From: Wenzhouxiangella sp. XN24
GTDB lineage: Bacteria; Pseudomonadota; Gammaproteobacteria; Steroidobacterales; XN24
Direction: 5' to 3'
Length of the DNA: 64,000 nucleotides
NCBI RefSeq assembly: GCF_011064545.1
Contig: NZ_JAAMFG010000034.1
Coordinates: 496,001 to 560,000, forward strand
The position numbers and the translations under genes are program-made. This document shows, one piece after another, positions 28,901-37,376 of the stretch. The notes under the pieces were generated by a model. That model searched no databases and had not been told where the DNA came from. It saw nothing but the letters and a program-made list of their open reading frames with translations. How positions within the stretch are numbered: position 1 is the first letter of the stretch; each line of letters starts with the position of its first letter.

Positions 28901-31528
28901 ATGAAAAGAATGCTGGTGAACGCAACTCAAAGAGAGGAGTTGCGTGTGGCCGTGGTCGACGGCCAGAAACTCTACGACCTCGACATCGAGATCCCCTCCC
29001 GCGAACAGCGTAAGGCGAACATCTACAAGGGGCGCCTGACGCGCCTCGAGCCGAGCCTGGAAGCCGCCTTCGTCGAATTCGGCGCCGAGCGACACGGTTT
29101 CCTGCCGCTGAAAGAGATCTCGCCCGAGTATTTCCGTGACACCGACCGCAACGGCGGCAAGGTCAATATTCGCGACGTACTGCGCGAAGGCCAGGAAATC
29201 GTGGTGCAGGTCGAGAAGGACGAGCGCGGCAACAAGGGGGCTGCGCTGACGACCTTCCTCAGCCTCGCCGGGCGTTTCCTCGTGCTGATGCCGAATAATC
29301 CGGGCGCCGGCGGCGTGTCACGCCGCATCCAGGGCGACGAACGCGACGCCGTGCGCGAGGCGATGGACGGCCTCGAGGTGCCTGAAGGCATGGGTGCGAT
29401 CGTGCGCACGGCGGGCGTGGGACGCAGCCTCGAGGAACTCCAGTGGGACCTCGACAACCTGTTGCAGGTCTGGGAGGCCGTCAAGCGGACGGCCATCGAG
29501 CGCCCGGCGCCGTTCTTGATCTACCAGGAAAGCAACGCGATCCTGCGCGCGCTGCGCGATCATTTCTCCAGCGAGATCGGCGAGATCCTCGTCGACGATG
29601 CCGAGGTCTACGAAGAAGCGCGCCTGTTCATGGAACGGGTGATGCCGCAGAACCTGCGCAAGCTGAAGTACTACGACGACACCGTTCCGCTGTTCACGCG
29701 CTACCAGATCGAAAGCCAGATCGAGAGCGCCTATTCGCACACCGTCGAACTGCCCTCCGGCGGCAGCGTCGTCATCGATCACACCGAGGCACTGCTGTCC
29801 ATCGACATCAACTCGGCGCGCGCCACGAAGGGCGACGATATCGAGATGACGGCGCTGAACACGAATCTCGAGGCCGCGGACGAAATCGCCCGCCAGCTGC
29901 GGATCCGGGACCTGGGCGGCCTCATCGTCATCGACTTCATCGACATGGGCCCGCAGCGCAACCAGCGTGAAGTCGAGAACCGCCTGCGCGACGCCGTGAA
30001 AATGGATCGCGCCCGCATCCAGATCGGCAAGATCTCGCGCTTCGGCCTGCTGGAAATGTCGCGCCAGCGCCTGCGACCCTCGCTCGGCGAGTCCAGCCAT
30101 ATCATCTGCCCGCGTTGCCAGGGCCAGGGCGCGATCCGCAGCGTCGAGTCGTTGTCCCTGTCGATCCTGCGCCTCATCGGCGAGGAATCCCGCAAGGAGC
30201 GCAGCTCGCGGATCATCGCCGAGGTCCCCGTGGACGTCGGCACCTACCTGCTGAACGAGAAACGCGGCTGGATCGGCGAAATCGAGCAGCGCGACGACGT
30301 GCAGATCGTGGTCGTGCCCCGCGAACAGCTGCAGTCGCCGAATTACGCCATCCGCCGGGTACGCGACGATGCCGTGGGACTGCCGGAGAACGCGGGAGTC
30401 AGCTACCAGCTGCAGCTTGCCGACATCGCGGCGCCGGACGACACGACACCCGGCCTGAAACCCACTCGCAAGCCCGAGCAACCGGCGGTGTCCGGGATCG
30501 TGCCGGCGACGCCCGTGCCCACTCCCCAGCAGCCCGCCGCAGCCGAAGCTGCAGCCAGGCCGGGCCTGTGGGCGCGCCTGGCTGCCTGGTTCGCAGGCAT
30601 GCGGGCCGACAAGACCGCCGGGGCAGAGAAGACGCCCTCGCGCTCGACCAACGGCAAGGAAGCCGGCCGCAACGCACGGCAACGGGATGACGAGCGGCGC
30701 AAGCGAAGCGATCGGCAACGTTCCGAGTCCGGCCGCCGCAGCCGCGGCGGACGTGGCGGCAAGGACGGCGGCCGCGACCAGGGCCGCGAGCGGAGCAAGG
30801 AAGGTGGCCGGGAACGCCAGCGCGACCAGGAGAAGGCCGCCCGGCAGCCATCGGCGCAGGAATCTTCCCGCCAGCGCGATACCGCGCCGACGCCTGAAGC
30901 CAAGGCATCGGCCGAGCCGCCACCGCCGCCAAGCGAAACCCGGAGCACGGCCGAGGGCGAACCGCGCACGAAACGACGCCGTCGTCGTCGCGGGGGACGC
31001 AAGACCCGGCCCGACGCCCAGCAGCAGGAAACGAATACGGGCGGCGAAAATGCCGGGGGCGGCGGCGCGCCAGCATCCGATGCGTCCTCCGAGAACGCCG
31101 TCCCGGCGAAGCCTTCGACGAACGGCTCGCCCGCGCCCGGCGGCTTGCCGGTGAAGGCCCCGGCCGCCGGCATCCCGGTGGCCGCCGGACCGCGTTCGGA
31201 GCCGAAGCCTGAGCCGAAGCCTGAGCCGAAGCCTGAGCCGAGGCCCGAGCCGAAGCCCGAGCCGAAGCCCGAGCCGAAGCCCGAGCCGAGGCCTGAGCCG
31301 AGGCCTGAGCCGAGGCCCGAGCCGAGGCCCGAGCCGAAGCCCGAGCCCGAGCCCAAGCCCGAGCCCAAGCCCGAGCCCAAGCCCGAGACCAAGCCTGAGC
31401 CGAGGCCCGAGCCCAAGCCGGTCGCCACGGATGGGCAGCGCAGCCTGCCGATCGAGCCGGCCGGTGAGCGCGTCGCGCCGGCGCCGCCACCGCAGAAGCC
31501 TGCGGATCCGCCGCCGGGCAGCGGCTAG
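28901..31528 (+). CDS. rne: Ribonuclease E
   Basis: 875 residues. N-terminal catalytic half: S1 domain from about residue 35, DNase I-like subdomain with the metal-binding aspartates in [12 protein letters not shown] and DFIDM, and the zinc-link CPRC (Cys403 and Cys406). The C-terminal half is unstructured: an Arg/Gly/Asp-rich RNA-binding block (about 590-660), an Arg-rich patch, then about 75 residues of Pro-Glu-Pro-Lys/Arg repeats. It initiates mRNA decay and rRNA/tRNA processing and scaffolds the degradosome. The tail is specific to this lineage. Confidence 0.97.
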   Translation: MKRMLVNATQREELRVAVVDGQKLYDLDIEIPSREQRKANIYKGRLTRLEPSLEAAFVEFGAERHGFLPLKEISPEYFRDTDRNGGKVNIRDVLREGQEIVVQVEKDERGNKGAALTTFLSLAGRFLVLMPNNPGAGGVSRRIQGDERDAVREAMDGLEVPEGMGAIVRTAGVGRSLEELQWDLDNLLQVWEAVKRTAIERPAPFLIYQESNAILRALRDHFSSEIGEILVDDAEVYEEARLFMERVMPQNLRKLKYYDDTVPLFTRYQIESQIESAYSHTVELPSGGSVVIDHTEALLSIDINSARATKGDDIEMTALNTNLEAADEIARQLRIRDLGGLIVIDFIDMGPQRNQREVENRLRDAVKMDRARIQIGKISRFGLLEMSRQRLRPSLGESSHIICPRCQGQGAIRSVESLSLSILRLIGEESRKERSSRIIAEVPVDVGTYLLNEKRGWIGEIEQRDDVQIVVVPREQLQSPNYAIRRVRDDAVGLPENAGVSYQLQLADIAAPDDTTPGLKPTRKPEQPAVSGIVPATPVPTPQQPAAAEAAARPGLWARLAAWFAGMRADKTAGAEKTPSRSTNGKEAGRNARQRDDERRKRSDRQRSESGRRSRGGRGGKDGGRDQGRERSKEGGRERQRDQEKAARQPSAQESSRQRDTAPTPEAKASAEPPPPPSETRSTAEGEPRTKRRRRRRGGRKTRPDAQQQETNTGGENAGGGGAPASDASSENAVPAKPSTNGSPAPGGLPVKAPAAGIPVAAGPRSEPKPEPKPEPKPEPRPEPKPEPKPEPKPEPRPEPRPEPRPEPRPEPKPEPEPKPEPKPEPKPETKPEPRPEPKPVATDGQRSLPIEPAGERVAPAPPPQKPADPPPGSG
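31198..31420 (+). repeat. 12-bp minisatellite encoding PEPK/PEPR repeats in RNase E
   Basis: About 18 imperfect tandem copies of a 12-bp unit of the type gagccgaagcct, encoding Pro-Glu-Pro-Lys or Pro-Glu-Pro-Arg. One unit is shortened (PEPEPK) and one has Thr for Pro. Synonymous drift (cct/ccc, aag/agg) shows the array is not brand new. It forms a stiff, charge-alternating C-terminal linker. Confidence 0.92.
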
Positions 31529-31534
31529 TCGGAA

Positions 31535-32032
31535 TCAGCGCAGCGTGCGCCGGACATCCTCGACGAGTCCGGCGCACGCTGCGGTGACCAGGTCGAGCAC
31601 CTGCTCGAAGCCGTTCTTGCCCCCGTAATAAGGATCAGGCACGCCTTTGGTGCCGGAGTCCCCGCCGTACTCGAGCAGCAAAGCCAGGCGGGCCCGCGCG
31701 TCGTCCGGACGGATGCGCTCCAGGTCGGCCAGGTTGTCCTCGTCCATCGCCAGGATCAGGTCGAAACGCGCGAAGTCCTCGGCAACCACGCGCCGCGCCC
31801 GCAAACTGCCAAGGTCGAAACCGCGCGCCAGGGCGGCCGCCGCTGCGCGTCCGTCGGGAGGCGCTCCGTGGTGAAAGCCTATGGTGCCCGCCGAATCGAT
31901 GTGGATTCGCTCCGCGAGCCCTGCATCAGCTGCAAGCTTGCGGAACACCGCCTCCGCGGTCGGCGACCGGCAGATATTTCCCAGGCACACGAAAAGCACC
32001 GAGAACTTCACGCAATCTTCTTCTGCCGCCAT
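31535..32032 (-). CDS. Low-molecular-weight protein-tyrosine phosphatase
   Basis: 165 residues from the ATG at 32032 (GGAAAG upstream); alternatives are an ATG at 32065 and a GTG at 32011, the last matching the usual MKFSVLFVCLGN start. The active-site loop VCLGNICRSP carries the nucleophilic Cys and Arg; the general acid lies in VPDPYYGG. Homologues act on bacterial tyrosine kinases controlling exopolysaccharide, or are housekeeping enzymes. No kinase gene is near. The neighbourhood matches Pseudomonas PA2978 (ptpA) beside kdsB. Confidence 0.92.
   Translation of the reverse strand: MAAEEDCVKFSVLFVCLGNICRSPTAEAVFRKLAADAGLAERIHIDSAGTIGFHHGAPPDGRAAAAALARGFDLGSLRARRVVAEDFARFDLILAMDEDNLADLERIRPDDARARLALLLEYGGDSGTKGVPDPYYGGKNGFEQVLDLVTAACAGLVEDVRRTLR
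31539..31583. other. 16-bp perfect hairpin between convergent rne and ptp ends
   Basis: The arm at 31539-31554 is exactly complementary to 31568-31583, with a 13-nt loop. It starts 10 nt after the rne stop and codes, on the other strand, for the last residues of the tyrosine phosphatase. No T-run follows on either side, so it is not a standard intrinsic terminator; it could protect the rne mRNA 3' end or assist factor-dependent termination. Confidence 0.85.
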
Positions 32033-32127
32033 TTCTTTCCGTCCGTCCGCTGCCGTATCAGTCACGAATCGGGAATATTCTAACCGTTCCCCGACGCGCT
32101 CGATGCGTTCTGCACGGCTCTGCGGCT

Positions 32128-32427
32128 ATGATGAAGCGCATGAGCGAAGCTTCCGCCCTGCTGAATCGCCTGCGCCCCCTGGTCGGCAGGGAACTGCGTT
32201 ACCAGGGATTGAGGTGCACGCTGGTCGAGATCATCGATCAACCACCGATGCTGGTGCTGCGGCCGATCGGCGCCGAGCCGGTCATCCAGGCGGACAAGTT
32301 CGGCAAGCCGCTGCGCCACGCCCCGCCGTTGTTCGAACTGCCGATGTTTGCGCCGGACGGCACTTCGCTCTCCGCCGAATTGCGAATGATCAACCTGCCG
32401 GAGAGCGATCGCCGAGCAATCGACTGA
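32128..32427 (+). CDS. Hypothetical protein of about 99 residues
   Basis: Alternative starts at 32131 and 32140 would give 98 or 95 residues; none has a strong ribosome-binding site. No signal peptide or membrane helix. The sequence has a compact beta-rich look (RELRYQGLRCTLVEIID, PPMLVLRPI) followed by a Pro-rich loop (GKPLRHAPPLFELPMF). I do not recognise the family. It is divergent from the tyrosine phosphatase gene, and its last 38 bp overlap the kdsB 3' end. Codon positions look coding (GC-rich third positions) and are not better explained by another frame until kdsB begins. Confidence 0.6.
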   Translation: MMKRMSEASALLNRLRPLVGRELRYQGLRCTLVEIIDQPPMLVLRPIGAEPVIQADKFGKPLRHAPPLFELPMFAPDGTSLSAELRMINLPESDRRAID

Positions 32428-33166
32428 CCCGCGCAGCATCCGCCGCGGTATCGACACCCGCCGGCGGCACCTCGAGTGCGCCATCGACCTGGATCCGCAT
32501 CCCCAGCCACAAAGCCCGCAGCTGCTCCAGGCGCTCGATTTTTTCCACTGCGCAGTGGCCTGCGCCGGCCAGGCGGTGCAGCGCTGAGACGCGATAACTG
32601 TAAAGGCCGACGTGCCGCATCGCGCCGGCGTGGCGTTCCTGCGAAGCGGGCCCGTGAGGCGCACCGTCCCGATGCCAGGGCACGGGCGCCCGGCTGAAAT
32701 ACAACGCGGCGCCATCCGCCCTGCTCACCACCTTGACCACGTTCGGGTCCAGGTACTCCTCGAGCGTATGGATCGGCGTGGCCAGCGTGCCGATATCGGC
32801 ATCCGGATGCAGCTGCAGCAGTTCCGCGACCTGGCGCACCAGCGCCGGCGGCAACAGCGGTTCGTCGCCCTGGACATTCACCACGATATCGTCGTCAGCC
32901 CAGTCCCGGCGCACTGCGACTTCCGCGATGCGGTCCGTCCCGCTGGCGTGGGCCTCGTCCGTCAGGCACACCTCGGCGCCGAAGCGACGGCAGGCCGTCG
33001 CGATGTCGTCGTGATCGGTGGCGATGAGCACCTCGTTCGCCCCGCTGCTCATCGCGCGCTCCCAGACCCACTGCACCATGGGGCGCCCCGCCATCGCGAG
33101 CAGCGGTTTGCCCGGCAGCCGCTGCGATGCGTAGCGAGCCGGGATGACGACACGAAAACCGCTCAC
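32390..33166 (-). CDS. kdsB: CMP-KDO synthetase
   Basis: 258 residues from a GTG at 33166 that overlaps the upstream Trm112 stop (GTGA). The start (M)SGFRVVIPARYASQRLPGKPL is the nucleotidyltransferase signature; VQGDEPLLP and HVGLYSYR follow. It activates KDO for attachment to lipid A. It ends the exbB-exbD-msbA-lpxK-trm112-kdsB operon. Its 3' end overlaps a convergent hypothetical gene by 38 bp. Confidence 0.95.
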   Translation of the reverse strand: MSGFRVVIPARYASQRLPGKPLLAMAGRPMVQWVWERAMSSGANEVLIATDHDDIATACRRFGAEVCLTDEAHASGTDRIAEVAVRRDWADDDIVVNVQGDEPLLPPALVRQVAELLQLHPDADIGTLATPIHTLEEYLDPNVVKVVSRADGAALYFSRAPVPWHRDGAPHGPASQERHAGAMRHVGLYSYRVSALHRLAGAGHCAVEKIERLEQLRALWLGMRIQVDGALEVPPAGVDTAADAARVSRLLGDRSPAG

Positions 33167-33360
33167 CGCCGCTGCTCCATCTCGAGCAATTCCGGTTGCG
33201 AAACCTCGCGGGCGGCGCCCACGAGCAACACCGGCACATCGTCGCGGATCGGCCATGCCAGGCGATCACCCCGGCAGACCAGCTCCTGCTGTTCGCGGCG
33301 ATGGACGAGTGGGCCCTTGCAGATCGGGCAGGCGAGGATGTCGAGCAGTCGATGGTCCAT
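33163..33360 (-). CDS. Trm112/YcaR-family protein
   Basis: 65 residues. LLDILACPICKGPL is typical of the small Trm112-like UPF0434 family; only the CPIC pair and one later Cys (LVCRGD) remain, so zinc binding may be incomplete. In eukaryotes Trm112 activates methyltransferases; the bacterial role is unsettled. It is regularly placed between lpxK and kdsB, as here, 3 bp after lpxK and overlapping kdsB. Confidence 0.9.
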   Translation of the reverse strand: MDHRLLDILACPICKGPLVHRREQQELVCRGDRLAWPIRDDVPVLLVGAAREVSQPELLEMEQRR

Positions 33361-33363
33361 CGT

Positions 33364-34371
33364 TCAAGCTTCGCGCATGCCGAGCCGGCGCGCCAGTGCC
33401 TGCCGGAGGCGAGGTGCGTCGGCCCCCAGGTCGGCGGTGACCGGAACCTCCCAACACGCCGCCGACGCCGGGGTGCGTGCGCAGCGCGCCGCGTCCTTGG
33501 ACGTCATCAGGACCGGAAGGCCGTCCTGCGGCGCCAGCAATCCCTCGGGCACGTGGGCGTGATCCGGCAGGGGATGCGGGACGACCTCCACGCCATGGCG
33601 CGCCAGGAAATCGAAAAAGCGCTGCGGGTGACCGATGCCGGCGATGCCGTGAACCGGACCCGGCGCGAATGCCGCGAGCGGCTGCCGCGCCGAGGCGTCG
33701 ATGCGTACCGCCTCCTCGCCGACCAGCGACATGCGTACCGCCCCGGGGGGGCAATGACCCTCGCCGTTGCACACCACGAGGTCCGCTTCTCCGAGACGCG
33801 CAGGCGGCTCGCGCAACGGTCCGGCAGGCAGGCAGCGACCATTGCCGAGTCCGCGCGCGCCATCGACGACCACGATTTCGAAATCCCGCCGGAGGCGGTA
33901 ATGCTGCAGGCCGTCGTCCGCCACGATGACATCGGCCCCGCCTGCAGCCGCGGCGCGCGCCGCGGCGAGACGATCCCGGCAGATCCACACCGGGCAGGCC
34001 GTGGCGTTCGCCAGCAGCAGCGGCTCATCGCCGGTGAACGCCGGATCATCGTGCTCGCGGACGCGGTGAGGATGGCGCGGCTCGGCGCCACCATAACCCC
34101 GGCTGACGAGCGCCGGCCGGCGCCCGAGCTCGACGAGCAGCTGCGCGACCAGGATCACCAGCGGCGTCTTGCCGGCGCCCCCCACGGTGAGGTTGCCGAC
34201 GATCACCACCGGCACGCCAGGGTGGCCGGAGCGCAGAAAGCCGCGCCGGTAAAGCCCCCTGCGGGTCCTCACGACAAGCCGGTAGAACGGCTCCAGCAAT
34301 CGCGCCCAGGCCGGCGGCCCGGCCTCGGGGTCGTACCAGGCGCCGGTCAGCCGCTCGCGCCAGGCGCTCAT
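33364..34371 (-). CDS. lpxK: Tetraacyldisaccharide 4'-kinase
   Basis: 335 residues. P-loop GNLTVGGAGKTPLV near residue 55 and DDGLQHYRLRRD are LpxK hallmarks. It phosphorylates the lipid A disaccharide precursor at the inner membrane; a partly hydrophobic, basic N-terminus (LLEPFYRLVVRTRRGLYRRG) fits membrane association. Start overlaps the msbA stop (ATGA). Confidence 0.95.
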   Translation of the reverse strand: MSAWRERLTGAWYDPEAGPPAWARLLEPFYRLVVRTRRGLYRRGFLRSGHPGVPVVIVGNLTVGGAGKTPLVILVAQLLVELGRRPALVSRGYGGAEPRHPHRVREHDDPAFTGDEPLLLANATACPVWICRDRLAAARAAAAGGADVIVADDGLQHYRLRRDFEIVVVDGARGLGNGRCLPAGPLREPPARLGEADLVVCNGEGHCPPGAVRMSLVGEEAVRIDASARQPLAAFAPGPVHGIAGIGHPQRFFDFLARHGVEVVPHPLPDHAHVPEGLLAPQDGLPVLMTSKDAARCARTPASAACWEVPVTADLGADAPRLRQALARRLGMREA

Positions 34372-36128
34372 GCCAGCTGGAACTGCATCCTGTGCAGCCC
34401 GGCATAGACGCCGTCCAGCGCCATGAGCTCCTGGTGCGCCCCGATCTCGACGATCCGGCCGCGGTCCATGACGACGATGCGGTCGGCGTTCTCGATGGTG
34501 GACAGGCGGTGCGCGATGACGAGCGTCGTCCGGTTCTGCATCAGGGCTTCCAGCGCGTCCTGGATGTGGCGTTCCGACTCGGAATCCAGCGCCGAGGTCG
34601 CTTCGTCGAGCACCAGGATGGGCGCGTTTTTCAGCAAGGCGCGGGCGATGGCCACGCGTTGCCGCTGGCCGCCCGACAAGGTGACGCCACGGTCCCCGAC
34701 CTGGGTTTCGAGGCCGTCCGGGAACCGGTCGGTAAACTCCAGCACGTGGGCCGCGCGGGCCGCGGACTCGATCTCTGCGGCACTCGCGTCGCGCATCGTG
34801 CCGTAAGCAATATTCGCCCGAATGGTGTCGTCGAACAGCTTGACGTCCTGGCTCACCAGACTGACCTGGCGCCGCAGGTCCGCGCGCCGGTAGACGCGGA
34901 CGTCCTGCCCGTCCACCGACACGACGCCGCTGGTCGGATCGTAAAAGCGCGGGATCAGGCTCACCAAGGTGCTCTTGCCGCTTCCCGAGCGTCCGACGAT
35001 CGCCAGGCGCTCGCCCGCCCCGACCTTCAGGTCGATGTGCTCGAGCACCGCGCCCTTTTCCTCCTGGTAGACGAAACCGACATCGCGAAACTCGATTTCG
35101 CCACGTGCACGATCCAGCGCCACGGGACCGCCCTCGTCCTCGCCCGGCGCATCGAGCAGTTCGAAGATGCTCTGCCCGGCCGCGATACCCTGCTGCAGCG
35201 GACCGTTGATGTTGGTGAGGTGCTTGAGCGGCGCCATGATCAGCAGCATGGCGCCGAGAAAGGAGACGAAATCCCCGACGCTGAGCCCGCCGCTCAAGTC
35301 GTCGCGCGTCGCGACGAAGACGACGCCGGCGATCCCGACGGCCGCGACCAGCTGCACCACGGGCTGGCTGGCCGCCTTCGCCGCCGCCAGCTTCATGTTG
35401 AGCCGCCGGTTCCGTTCGTTGACCTTTTCGAAGCCCTCGACTTCCTGCGTTTCCCCGTTGAAAACCTTGACCACCCGGTGCGCTTCGAGCACCTGTTCGG
35501 CGGCCTGCGTGACGTCGCCCATCGAGTTCTGGATCCGGGTGCTGTAGCGACGGAACTTGGTCGACAGGAGCCGGATGATCATGCCGATCAGCGGGGCGGT
35601 GATCAGCACGAACAACGTCAGTCGCACGTTGATCCAGAACATGTAGCCCAGCAGCCCGAGGATCGTCAGCACGTCCTTGAACAGCGTGGTCAGGACCTGG
35701 CTCGCGGCCTGGGCCACCTGCTCGATGTTGAAAGTCAGCCGTGAAAGCAGCGCCCCCGTGGAACTGGTGTCGTAGAAGCCCGTCGGCAGCACCAGGAACT
35801 TGGCGAACACCTCGCGGCGCATGCGCTTGATCACCTGCCGGCCGACCCAGCTCATGGAATAGACCGCGACGTAGTCCGCGATGCCGCGCACGAGAAACAC
35901 GAGCAGGATCAGCAACGGCACCCAGCGGATGAAGTCGGCGTCCCGCGCCACGAAGCTCTGGTCCGTCACCAGCTTGGTCAGGTAGACGAACCCTGTCTGG
36001 CTGGCCGCGTAGATCGCCATCGCGATGATGGCGGCCACGAACATCGGCAGGTACTCCGCCGAATAGTCGAGCAGCCGCCGGTAGACGGCGCCTGCCCGGT
36101 CAGGAAGCGCATCCACGCGCGGCTTCAC
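34368..36128 (-). CDS. msbA: Lipid A export ABC transporter MsbA
   Basis: 586 residues, half-transporter length. Six transmembrane helices in the first about 320 residues (FVAAIIAMAIYAASQTGFVYL, VRLTLFVLITAPLIGMII), then an ATPase domain with Walker A GRSGSGKST, signature LSGGQRQR and Walker B ILVLDEATSALD. Flips core-lipid A across the inner membrane. Start overlaps the exbD stop. Confidence 0.95.
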   Translation of the reverse strand: MKPRVDALPDRAGAVYRRLLDYSAEYLPMFVAAIIAMAIYAASQTGFVYLTKLVTDQSFVARDADFIRWVPLLILLVFLVRGIADYVAVYSMSWVGRQVIKRMRREVFAKFLVLPTGFYDTSSTGALLSRLTFNIEQVAQAASQVLTTLFKDVLTILGLLGYMFWINVRLTLFVLITAPLIGMIIRLLSTKFRRYSTRIQNSMGDVTQAAEQVLEAHRVVKVFNGETQEVEGFEKVNERNRRLNMKLAAAKAASQPVVQLVAAVGIAGVVFVATRDDLSGGLSVGDFVSFLGAMLLIMAPLKHLTNINGPLQQGIAAGQSIFELLDAPGEDEGGPVALDRARGEIEFRDVGFVYQEEKGAVLEHIDLKVGAGERLAIVGRSGSGKSTLVSLIPRFYDPTSGVVSVDGQDVRVYRRADLRRQVSLVSQDVKLFDDTIRANIAYGTMRDASAAEIESAARAAHVLEFTDRFPDGLETQVGDRGVTLSGGQRQRVAIARALLKNAPILVLDEATSALDSESERHIQDALEALMQNRTTLVIAHRLSTIENADRIVVMDRGRIVEIGAHQELMALDGVYAGLHRMQFQLA

Positions 36129-36541
36129 TCGGGCTCACTGACCGTGGCGATCATGATCCGGCTGAACCCGAGCCGGCCGACGATGTCCATCGCCGTGACG
36201 ACGGACTGGTGTGCGGCGCGCGCATCCGCGCGGATCGTGACGGGCAGTTCGCGTTGTTCGCCGGCCACCTGTTCGAGCGCCCGCTGCAGGGTCTCCGGGC
36301 GACGATTGACCAGTTCCTGGCCGTCGACGAAGTAGTCGCCGGCGGCACTGACCACGATCTCGATCTGGGCCGCGGGTTCCTCGCGTGGCATCGCCTCCGC
36401 CTGGGGCAGCTGCAGGCGAATCTCGGTGGCCTTTATGAAACTGGTCGAGACCATGAAAAACACCAGCAGCAGCAACACCACGTCGATCAGCGAGGTGAGA
36501 TTGATCTCGGGCTCGTCCCGCGATTTCGTGCGCAGGTTCAT
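36125..36541 (-). CDS. ExbD/TolR-family proton-channel protein
   Basis: 138 residues from the ATG at 36541. A single N-terminal transmembrane helix with the essential Asp (INLTSLIDVVLLLLVFFMV) and a periplasmic domain with TIRADARAAHQSVVTAMDI. It works with ExbB as a proton-driven motor energising outer-membrane transport. No tonB gene is adjacent; in Pseudomonas the same exbBD pair lies next to lpxK-msbA. A much longer frame upstream is antisense-type noise. Confidence 0.9.
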   Translation of the reverse strand: MNLRTKSRDEPEINLTSLIDVVLLLLVFFMVSTSFIKATEIRLQLPQAEAMPREEPAAQIEIVVSAAGDYFVDGQELVNRRPETLQRALEQVAGEQRELPVTIRADARAAHQSVVTAMDIVGRLGFSRIMIATVSEPE

Positions 36542-37200
36542 GTCGTCGTGCGCCCCGGCGCCGTCACGCGCCCCGGCGCCACCGCGACATCGGCGGGTGG
36601 CGTGCCGTGCAGGGCATCGACGAGCTTCATCGCTTCCTTTTCCATCTCGACCACCAGCGCATCGACGCGTCCCCGCAGGTAGCGGTAGGCGATGAGGCTC
36701 GGAATGGCCACGCACAACCCGGCCGCGGTGGTGATCAACGCCTCCGATATGCCGCCCGCCAGGACCCCGGGATTGCCGACGCCGGCGGTGGTGATGGCGG
36801 TAAAGACCTTGACCATGCCGATGACGGTGCCGAGCAGCCCCAGCAAGGGCGTCACCGCGGCAATCGTGCCGAGGGAGTTCAGGTAGCGCTCGAGCTCGTG
36901 CACGACGTGGCGCCCGGTGTCCTGCACGATCTCCTTGAGCACGTAGCGGCTCTGGTGACGATTGGCGAGCCCCGCCGCCAGCACGCGGCCCATCGGCGAA
37001 TTCGCCGCGAGCACGGCGAGGTGCTTCTGGTCCAGCTGGCGGTCCCTTGCCCAGTCCCACACCCGCATCGTCATGTCCTTTGGCAGCACGCGGCGGCGCT
37101 GCAAGGTCCAGATGCGCTCGAGGGTGATGGCCACGGCCACGATGGAGCAGAGGATGATGGGCAGCATCAGCCACCCGCCCGCCTGGATGATTTCGATCAT
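36538..37200 (-). CDS. ExbB/TolQ/MotA-family proton-channel protein
   Basis: 220 residues from the ATG at 37200. Three transmembrane helices: residues 4-26 (GGWLMLPIILCSIVAVAITL), about 110-135 (LGTIAAVTPLLGLLGTVIGM) and about 155-180 (ISEALITTAAGLCVAIPSL). The TPLLGLLGTV and TTAAGL motifs are typical. Partner of the downstream ExbD; start and stop overlap in ATGA. It is first in the LPS-assembly operon. Confidence 0.9.
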   Translation of the reverse strand: MIEIIQAGGWLMLPIILCSIVAVAITLERIWTLQRRRVLPKDMTMRVWDWARDRQLDQKHLAVLAANSPMGRVLAAGLANRHQSRYVLKEIVQDTGRHVVHELERYLNSLGTIAAVTPLLGLLGTVIGMVKVFTAITTAGVGNPGVLAGGISEALITTAAGLCVAIPSLIAYRYLRGRVDALVVEMEKEAMKLVDALHGTPPADVAVAPGRVTAPGRTTT

Positions 37201-37304
37201 GGAGCCTCGCGACGGTGCAGTAGCCGCCGATGATACCGGCAACCGTCGGTTGCGAGCCACCGCCGCCCGGCCGCGCGCGCAGGACGCGAGGCGCCGCGGA
37301 ATGC

Positions 37305-37330
37305 AGACGGGGCCCCGCAGGGCCCCGTCT
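37305..37330. other. 11-bp perfect hairpin downstream of the porin
   Basis: Arms 37305-37315 and 37320-37330 are perfectly complementary, with a 4-nt loop. It lies about 46 bp after the porin stop on the minus strand and lacks a following T-run. Probably a transcript-end stabiliser or a factor-dependent termination site before exbB. Confidence 0.75.
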
Positions 37331-37342
37331 TGAGTCGGAGAT

Positions 37343-37370
37343 CGCGTTCGCGACGAGTACCGCGAACGCG
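37343..37370. other. 10-bp perfect hairpin just after the porin stop
   Basis: CGCGTTCGCG (37343-37352) pairs with CGCGAACGCG (37361-37370) across an 8-nt loop. It starts 6 nt beyond the porin stop. Together with the hairpin at 37305-37330 it forms a double-stem 3' UTR. Confidence 0.75.
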
Positions 37371-37376
37371 CACGCC

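Noticed and set aside
31198-31420. Possible CRISPR-like direct repeats
   Set aside because: Units are 12 bp, in frame within rne, with no spacers or cas genes.
30403-31428. Gly-Ser/Leu-Phe repeat protein on the minus strand, resembling an adhesin-like repeat
   Set aside because: It is the reverse complement of the PEPK/PEPR repeats of rne, whose frame continues an unmistakable RNase E.
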